The position numbers were made by a program, and so were the translations under genes. Source: Asterella californica (taxonomy: Eukaryota > Streptophyta > Marchantiopsida > Marchantiales > Aytoniaceae). Taken from it: a stretch of 64,000 nucleotides of DNA. The notes beneath the pieces were generated by a model, which had not been told where the DNA came from, did no database searches, and saw only the letters and a list, made by a program, of their open reading frames with translations. The stretch lies in contig JAYKYS010000001.1 of the NCBI GenBank assembly GCA_036924285.1, forward strand, positions 35,277,501 to 35,341,500, read 5' to 3'. Below are positions 55,177 to 64,000 of this stretch, piece by piece. Each line of letters opens with the position of its first letter. The stretch's first letter is position 1.

Positions 55177-56503
55177 GCACGTGAGGCTTCACATACTAAG
55201 ACTTCCGATAGAAGCTTGAGAAGACATGTGCATTTTCTGTCCTAGACTTCAAAAGCGTGCGGGGCTTCACACACTACGAGACAAGATACATAACATCTAC
55301 CGAGACATATCATAACAAAGGTTCGGATTGTTTAGACCTAGAATGCTACTTACGACAAAAAACCTTGCTTCCAACTCGCATGCTTTGATCAAGATATTAA
55401 ATGCTATTGACACCTTATTTCAATAAGCGTGTGAGTCCTCGCATGCTTACCAACTTGGATCAACTCAGTGTGCGAGACCTCACATACTTTGAAAGCCAAT
55501 AACAATAAGCGTGTGTGACCTTACACGCTTTCCTAAATGAAGCGATTGTTCTTCCAAGATCGTTCTCCTGCTATTTATTGTGGTATCATCACCACTTTCC
55601 TTGAGAGCTAAAGAGGACTCAAAGAGTCATAGTGTTTATTGGTGTTTTTGTGACATTTTTGAGGATGTTGATGTTGATCCCATTGAGATCAAACCCAACT
55701 AGATAATATTTGCTCCTTTGTCTGCTTGTGACAATCCAAGTTCGATAACGAACAAGACGTAGATAGTCTTTGCTTCTCAACAGGGAAGTGCTATCACCTC
55801 GACTGCTGTCGGTGCATTTGCTACAACTCAGGATTCTTGTGGTTTTGTTATACCTAATACCAGTTACGTTGATTTGCAAGAGGATGAGTTGTAGTCTCTA
55901 GCAACTATCGATCTCAAAGATGATGGTCCTTCGAAGACCACAAGTAAGAAAAGAAACCTTCTGATCCTTCTCAGGAACCTGCGAAGAAAAGAACTCCGTA
56001 GAAAAGGAGGACGAAGAAGATAGATTCAACACAAGAGAATTCTTCATCCTCAATGCTTGTTGCTGCTACGATAGGTGTGGTTTCTCTCTCTTATCTTCTC
56101 CTCTTGTCTTCTTCGCTATGGTGATATCTGGTCAACACTCTTTGTGCGCTATGAAGCCCATTGTTATAGAGGTGGCCAACCACACAAATCACGTATACTA
56201 CAAGCGCTCGCTGCAATTACACAAACGTAGATGTCGTCTACTTGACGAGAAGAGATCGAAAGATTTTTTGATAAAGCTGTCGTAGATAGCGAATGCTCAA
56301 AACAAGATCAATGCTTACGAGAGTACGTTCATCGAGTTCGTCCTCCATTGACGGAACCAGCACAAGTCTTTGATAGCCCACCTCGTCCACCACCTGGACA
56401 TGCGATGTCGAAGGACTACATGATGCGCTCATGGTCACCTCATATTTTTGTTGAAGTGCATGAGTTCTCACGCACTCTAACGTATGTGAGGTCTCGCACA
56501 CTC
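55177..56503. repeat. Seven dispersed copies of a 22-bp palindrome
   Basis: Imperfect copies of gcgtgtgaggcctcacacgc are found near 55177, 55255, 55427, 55468, 55509, 56457 and 56481, each about 22 bp and centred on a g/c-rich core. Five lie within 355 bp. Substitutions differ between copies, but the symmetry is mostly kept. Confidence 0.75.
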
Positions 56504-56559
56504 TTCTAATCATGACCATGTTGTCTCGTTGCTTCCTGATGCGATGCATGTGGTTTCCA

Positions 56560-58430
56560 AGTGTAAGCATCAACAAAAAAAGATGATCAAGAATATATTT
56601 CGTTATTTTTGTGACATCGAAGATGATAAATAGATTATCGAAGGTTTTCAGTCTATTCTCGATCATAAGGTTCTTTTTAAGAAAGACCTTTCTTACAAAG
56701 GAAAAAAGATGAGTTTCGAGGAGATGATCAACGGTATCAAAGAGGACTCAAAGGCACTGAAGAAAGTTCTTCACTTCTTTGAGAAAGAGTTGGGTACATG
56801 GCAACTTCTTCAAGAATCGTCGGAGAAGGATTTTGGTGTAGATTTCCAAGAGCGGTCTAGAATCTTGACAATTCTCAAGCATAAGAATGAGAATGAGAAA
56901 GAGATCCGTTTCGTCCATCGTTATAGATACCTTTACTTGAAGACAGGGGGTCGAGACCTCGTAGTACTAATCCATGGATTGTTCTCTCTTTTATCATAGA
57001 GTGTATGATTGACATTAGTAAGTTAACTGCTATTGATTTCAAGTTGTCTCTGGTGTTTGTCGGCTTTGCTCAGAATCTCTCTGTTGTGGTATGCTCAGAA
57101 GACACAGTCAAGGAGATCATTGAGAACGGGTTGAGCTTGAGTACGTTCAACCAAGTGACTTTCATTTTTGATATTAATCCAGGTGATGATGTTCTTACTT
57201 ATTTGCATTTTAAGGAGGTATTTCTACATATCTATGACATGCAAGTCCTTGGGAAACTTCTCAACATTTTTCTCCGAAGAACAAAGACAAGTGGTATTTC
57301 AAACATGGTGCTATCTTGTTCTTTTCTCTGTTCACTTTGATTGAAAAACAGAAAACATGCAAGTGAGAAGATATTCTTCGCAACCTTGATCATTTGGTTG
57401 TTGATCCTACCATCCTCAACTTTCATTTGGTCAACGAGGACGATGATAGGGACTACAAGATGTCATCAATCTTGGCAAGAGAGTTAGCAGAGGAGAAAGA
57501 GACGCGTAGGAAAGAAAACCTACAACAACATAATCCCTCTACGCTCCAAAGTATAACTTCTGTAATATAGGAAGTGGTGTTGTCAACCCGGAGTCTAAAT
57601 CGCAATAATTTGCACGGACCATCATTCGTCTTTTCTCTCAGAAAAATGAGACAGTTATGGATTACTTTTTCGATGGAGTTTTTATGCGGGAGGTGATCAG
57701 AGTGCAAAGGTCTTGTCTTTGCTCCGCTGATTCTGTGAGAGAAGCCTCATTTATTGATTCTTGATCGATTACTATAATAGAAGCTTTACCCAAGACTCAT
57801 CTCCTACTTAAATATTTGGAGTCATGGAAGAGGATTAGTAAAGCAAAGAGCACAAAAGCATGTGTAGCTTCCTCAGTTGGTGTTGTACTAGAAGAGCAGC
57901 AGACTCAAACGGGTGCTGCTCTGCTCTAGTGTATTAGACGTGAATTCTAACATTAACCTTACCGAGCTGAATCTTAGCCTTGCAAATGTTCTTGGAGGCG
58001 TAGAGGTTATCCACGAGGTTACTGATGATGTTGTAGACGAAACTATTGATGGAGTTGTGGATGTTGTTGTTGATGATTTGCCCACGAAGCTGCAGGCGAA
58101 GCTGGAGAAGATATTGAGGAGGATGAGATTATCGACATCAAGTCATTTGAGAGAAAAGCAAATGAATATTATGATGACGAGGAACCAGTTGACATTCCAT
58201 CTACTTCTGTTGGTGGTGGTGGATTGATCGAGAAAGATGAATATGTCTGTGTCTTGAGACGTCTAGTTATTAATATTTCGAGTGACAACCATGACGCTCA
58301 GGATCTTACTGGGGAACATGATCATGCACACATTGTTAGTCAACCAGATATACCTCCAAGTTTTGGAGCAACTCATTCATACCCAATTTATGTGAGTAAT
58401 CTAGAACATGAGCAACATCTATAGCAAACA
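56560..58430 (+). pseudogene. Unrecognised coding-like region, interrupted
   Basis: Adjacent plus-strand frames (56709-56999, 57005-57340 and 57913-58227, joined by stops or frame changes) give protein-like, helix-rich and acidic sequence: MSFEEMINGIKEDSKALKKV, then ISKLTAIDFKLSLVFVGF, then a Val/Asp-rich stretch with DVVDETIDGVVDVVVDD. I do not recognise the family. It may be a further decayed transposon gene, but no ends were found. It could also be random open frames. Confidence 0.25.
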
Positions 58431-61400
58431 CGGATGCTCCACAAGCAAGTGATTTACCGGATAGTTTTGACTCTTTATGTAGGAAGTTTTATTCTTCTTG
58501 CAAAATTGCTCTGAATGGACGCAGAGGTTTAAGCGGGAATGTTAGAAGTCACGAGGTTGAAACCACCCTCAGATCTACGAATATACGCATTGATGAGTAT
58601 GTGAACTTTCGTTCATGTGATCAAGATATGAACAATGACTATGTTAGTGAAGCCAACATTTATGTTTCTCTTCATATGCAAGGCGCGTAAACACAATCCG
58701 GTCAGGATTAAACGATTCACATTATCTGGAGGTCTATAGAGCTTATTTACTTGCATTAGATGAATTAAAAGGTCATGAACGAGAACTTCTTAGACAGTAT
58801 GAAAACTTTCAACTTTCCCCTTTGCTCGATTTTGATTCTCCTTCCGACAAAAGTTCGCATGTCTTCCAAAAGAAGCAGTTTATTGTGTGCATCATGTTAC
58901 ATCAAGTATCACAATTTTTGTCTTTGATGAGAACTCTATCATATGGAGACACTAATCTAGTTATATATAAATGATTTGTAAATAAAAATATTTATTTTGT
59001 CGTCTATGTGTCTCTGTTTGAATGTTGTCATTGTTGGCTCTTTTCAGATACATGAATTTCTTCATTATATCGAGGATCTCTTTGATACGTATTATTCTTG
59101 ATGTTGTTTGAGACTTCTCGAGTTTTTCAACGAGTCACATAGTAACTTAAAGGTTTATATCAAATATTAACATGATCATACATTGTCAACACGTTGTGCA
59201 TTGTATTAAATTACTTTTATAGTGAAATGCACATTGTTGTGCTTTTTATACTTATATATCTTAGTGTAACACATACTCTTTATAATATAATGTGACATTG
59301 ACGAAAATGTATGTGACAACATACATTTCTTGCATGATTAGACGTGATGTGAATATGTAATTATGGTATGATATAACATCTTGTTGTTATATTAAATTTT
59401 CGGTCCATCAATTCATCCATTTGAATAACGATAAATTACCGGTTTAATAACTTGCTATGGTAGATTAAGTTATTATAGTATAAATTTCCATAAACACGCT
59501 ATGGATAGTATTAATTTACCCTAGGAATATATGTAATTCATAAATCTTGTTAACAAATAACTTGTTTTGCATGCTTTCGTATAATATGGCGGCATATTAA
59601 TTAACCTCAGTGTGTACTGTTGTTTACATTGTCGACAAAGATATCATCTTTTCATCTGTTATGATTACCATGTGGTTATATACTAAATACATTTATGTTA
59701 TAGTAATTATTGAATTTCTAATACCTAGTCAAATCTATATATGCATAATTGGGCGTCAAAGTAGAGGTGTATTCCAGACATTAACATTATCACTTACCTC
59801 CAAAGGTGGAGAATTTGTAATATGAAATAACAAAAGATAAAGATCACTACTCAAATCACAATTTGAAGTGATTGTAAACACTAGTCACACATTCAAACCT
59901 CATTCAAACACAAAGATGCAAATTCAACTTAGTCCAATCGTTCCATGATGCTATCTCATCCGTCCCACCTCCAGCTCCCTCCTCCTCATGGCTATTTGAC
60001 TGTATGTGAAATCATAACATAAAGAAGTGAGTTGGAAGTCACCAAAATTAAATCAAGGTAGTACTAAGTTTACTTTGAGAGGGGTGATTATAATTCTTTG
60101 AATTCCAAACCATTTGGCAAAATACTTCATCATGTTATCTGTTACCGAATGTTGATATTTAACAATTGAATCAGATATGGATTCTAAACACAACTATAAT
60201 CTTGCTAATAATTAACAACTACAATATAAAATGAAGTAATACCATAATATACATACATTTTCAGAATGTAATATACAAACAAATAAATATATGTATATAA
60301 TTCCGGAATTAACAAATCGTACGCAGATTCAGACTGATTTTGTTTATTATTATGTTGAATTCTAGTGGTTTTATTGAGGAATGGTCCCGATATTAGAGAG
60401 AATATTTATTCCTCTGTTTATTCACATGAGCACACTCTATATTAGGTGGAGAGATAGTGAACTCTGGCATGGAGTTTCAAACTGCATAGTAGCCATGCAT
60501 CTACGTCAGAACGGCGGGCGGGGATTGAATCCGAATACGTACGTGAAGGATTTGTGCTGTTGAGAAAGACGTACAAGGGCGTGACTACAGTATAGTTAGT
60601 TGTATATACAGGCAGCAGGACAGATCACTCAGACTGATTCCATTGACTCCTTATGATTTCAATCAGCCATTTGCACTGTTAATTATAAGCTTCCGTGTTA
60701 CTTGGCATATAGTACTTACAAACGTGCTCTTCATCCCCGAACAGGAGACTGTTTCTCCTCGAATGAAGCAACAGGCTCATCATCAGGACTCTCACGGATG
60801 ACGATGAACCCGTCCAGATTCTCTCTAAACCTGCAGGCTCAAGCGCAGAATAGACTTGCAGCAAGTTGCAGTGTATACGTACATGTTGTCGACCAGGTAC
60901 ACGTTCACTGCTTATTTCTCACAGTCAGAAATCTGTCTTCGAATAGTTCGCGTCTTGTTTAACGAGCAAATCCCACAGTACATGTTCAATGGTTCCTGTA
61001 TTCACAACTACAGCCTGCGCTCGATCGGCTAGACCGTCTCTGAAGAGACTCTGAGTCGGTCCAGTCTGAAGTATGAGATTAGCATGCAGTGCCGCGATTG
61101 CATCAAACAAAGACTGCAGAGTATCACTGCAGGTAAATTAACAGCCTTTGAAATGGTTGGACGTGAGCTGTTCATGGATACGGCGTGGGAGCCGGACCGT
61201 AATTCGTGCAAATATGTCGAGTCCCATCATCAGAGGTCCTCCTCCATGGACCGAGGATGAATTAGCAAGTATAAGAAGCAGATGGACGAAGTCACATTCA
61301 TGAATAACTTCACAGTCCTAATTAGCCTTCATAGGATCCAGCAGCATTTACCAGGCTTAGCTTGTTAAGCTATCCCGGTCAGGCAGCTTTCGTTACTTCA

Positions 61401-61631
61401 CATCAAGGTGAGAGTTCTAAGCACTACTTCTCCTTGTGCGAATTACTGTTTCTCCCCGGTATCAGTCGAATCGTGTTAAATATTCAATTGCCTCATGTCA
61501 TGATCACATGTAATGTAATGCAACTTTGTCGAGACCACGTTAATTAACCGTCTTATTCTGTTTGCTGTCTGATGGTAACAGCAATCGAATACTGAATGTC
61601 TTTGTAACTGTACAGATTTTAGCCATCACAC
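58431..61631. other. AT-rich interval upstream of the peroxidase gene
   Basis: No gene, large repeat or element end that I can support. The last few hundred bases probably contain the peroxidase promoter. I could not fix a TATA box with confidence. Confidence 0.5.
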
Positions 61632-63387
<1,756 letters not shown>

Positions 63388-64000
63388 ATACTAAGTGAAA
63401 CCACGTACTACGTACGTCTCTGATCACCATCGAGTCGATCATAGATCTAGAACTGAAGTCAACTCATCACATTAATTCGTCATCTGCTAGCTTTTGACGA
63501 GGTTCGAATTCTCCATTTAATTAAACCTTAACAGTTATTTCACTCACAACTCCGGTCTATTTCAGACAATGGAGTCTGCTAAACTTCTAGTTGGCATTGA
63601 AGTTTTAGCCGTCGGCGATACCGATAGGTACCGATATCGGTCACACAAACAAGACTGAGTTCTATCTTCAGGATCATCTGTGCTAACAGTATAGGCAGAA
63701 GAGCTTAGTGAACTCAGAGTCTTAAGTCTTGAGAATTAGAGTAGCTGAACTAGAAAGACGATCGAGACCTATATAACCTCAACCGATACATTGTAACTTA
63801 GAATTCATGCATGTGAGCAGGGATTCTCTCAGCATGCATCATTCTTTGCTTCGACTGCTTTCAGAATCGAAGCCCTTGTTTATACTACAATTGGAATGAA
63901 TTTCGAAGTTCCATGTCGAATAAAACGAGTTTGTAACTCATATCTTACGGACAACTGGACTATTCAGTCGAGCAGCGCGGGATGGAGTTCTTATTTTCTA
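63388..64000. other. Peroxidase 3' flank, no further gene
   Basis: Probably contains the 3' untranslated region and polyadenylation site. A 12-bp palindrome accgatatcggt near 63630 is the only other structure noticed. Confidence 0.5.

Noticed and set aside
59610..59825. 71-codon frame in AT-rich DNA
   Set aside because: Ile/Val/Tyr-rich translation of AT-rich DNA, without any supporting signal.

Overview
This window looks like nuclear DNA of a land plant. The evidence is a four-exon class III (secretory) peroxidase with plant-style introns, tRNA-Asp- and tRNA-Trp-primed Ty3/gypsy elements, a SWIM-domain Mutator-like transposon (MULE) and TTTAGGG telobox motifs. A secreted CVNH (cyanovirin-N homology) gene and a DUF7869-type transposase relic would fit a bryophyte, lycophyte or fern better than a seed plant, but that is inference and I cannot name the species. 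Nothing prokaryotic was seen.

Bases 1-3023 are host DNA with no convincing gene. From 3024 to 43494 the window is a stack of nested transposons whose ends, target-site duplications (TSDs) and order can be read directly. Element B is a minus-strand Ty3/gypsy element (3028-27616, 4-bp TSD acgg, LTRs about 1.37 kb, tRNA-Trp-type primer site, pol broken by frameshifts). Element A is a plus-strand Ty3/gypsy element (3108-19057) inserted inside B's left LTR, with 5-bp TSD cagtt/caggt and a tRNA-Asp-type primer site. A's gag-pol has one in-frame TGA in a zinc knuckle and two single-base frameshifts in the integrase part. Its LTRs are unusual: the 3' LTR is 5,978 bp and contains an intact 770-codon ORF. 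The 5' LTR is 3,266 bp because two blocks, including most of that ORF, were lost.

Just beyond B lies a Mutator-like element (27655-43485) with about 145-bp terminal inverted repeats (TIRs) and a perfect 9-bp TSD gtgctagtt. It carries a 58-bp tandem repeat, a fragment resembling the RPA1 C-terminal DNA-binding domain, a multi-exon FCP1-like (HAD phosphatase fold) gene, arrays of short palindromes, and a broken MULE/SWIM/CCHC transposase on the minus strand. A solo LTR of the element-A family (36302-42197, TSD tagtg) splits that transposase and carries a decayed copy of the same LTR ORF. The sequence gives this relative order: B before A (A sits in B), and the MULE before the solo LTR.

From 43495 onward the DNA is host-like. 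It holds a two-exon secreted CVNH gene (45184-44356, minus), a long AT-rich interval with a telobox-bearing about 160-bp tandem repeat (51.0-51.45 kb), a decayed DUF7869-type transposase-like gene (about 54.26-52.39 kb, minus), and a cluster of about 22-bp palindromes (55.2-56.5 kb). The class III peroxidase gene follows (61632-63387, plus), with a foldback hairpin in its second intron. The most distinctive features are the protein-coding LTR of family A, its GAAGAC/GTCTTC saturation, and the MULE carrying FCP1-like and RPA-like cargo with palindrome arrays.
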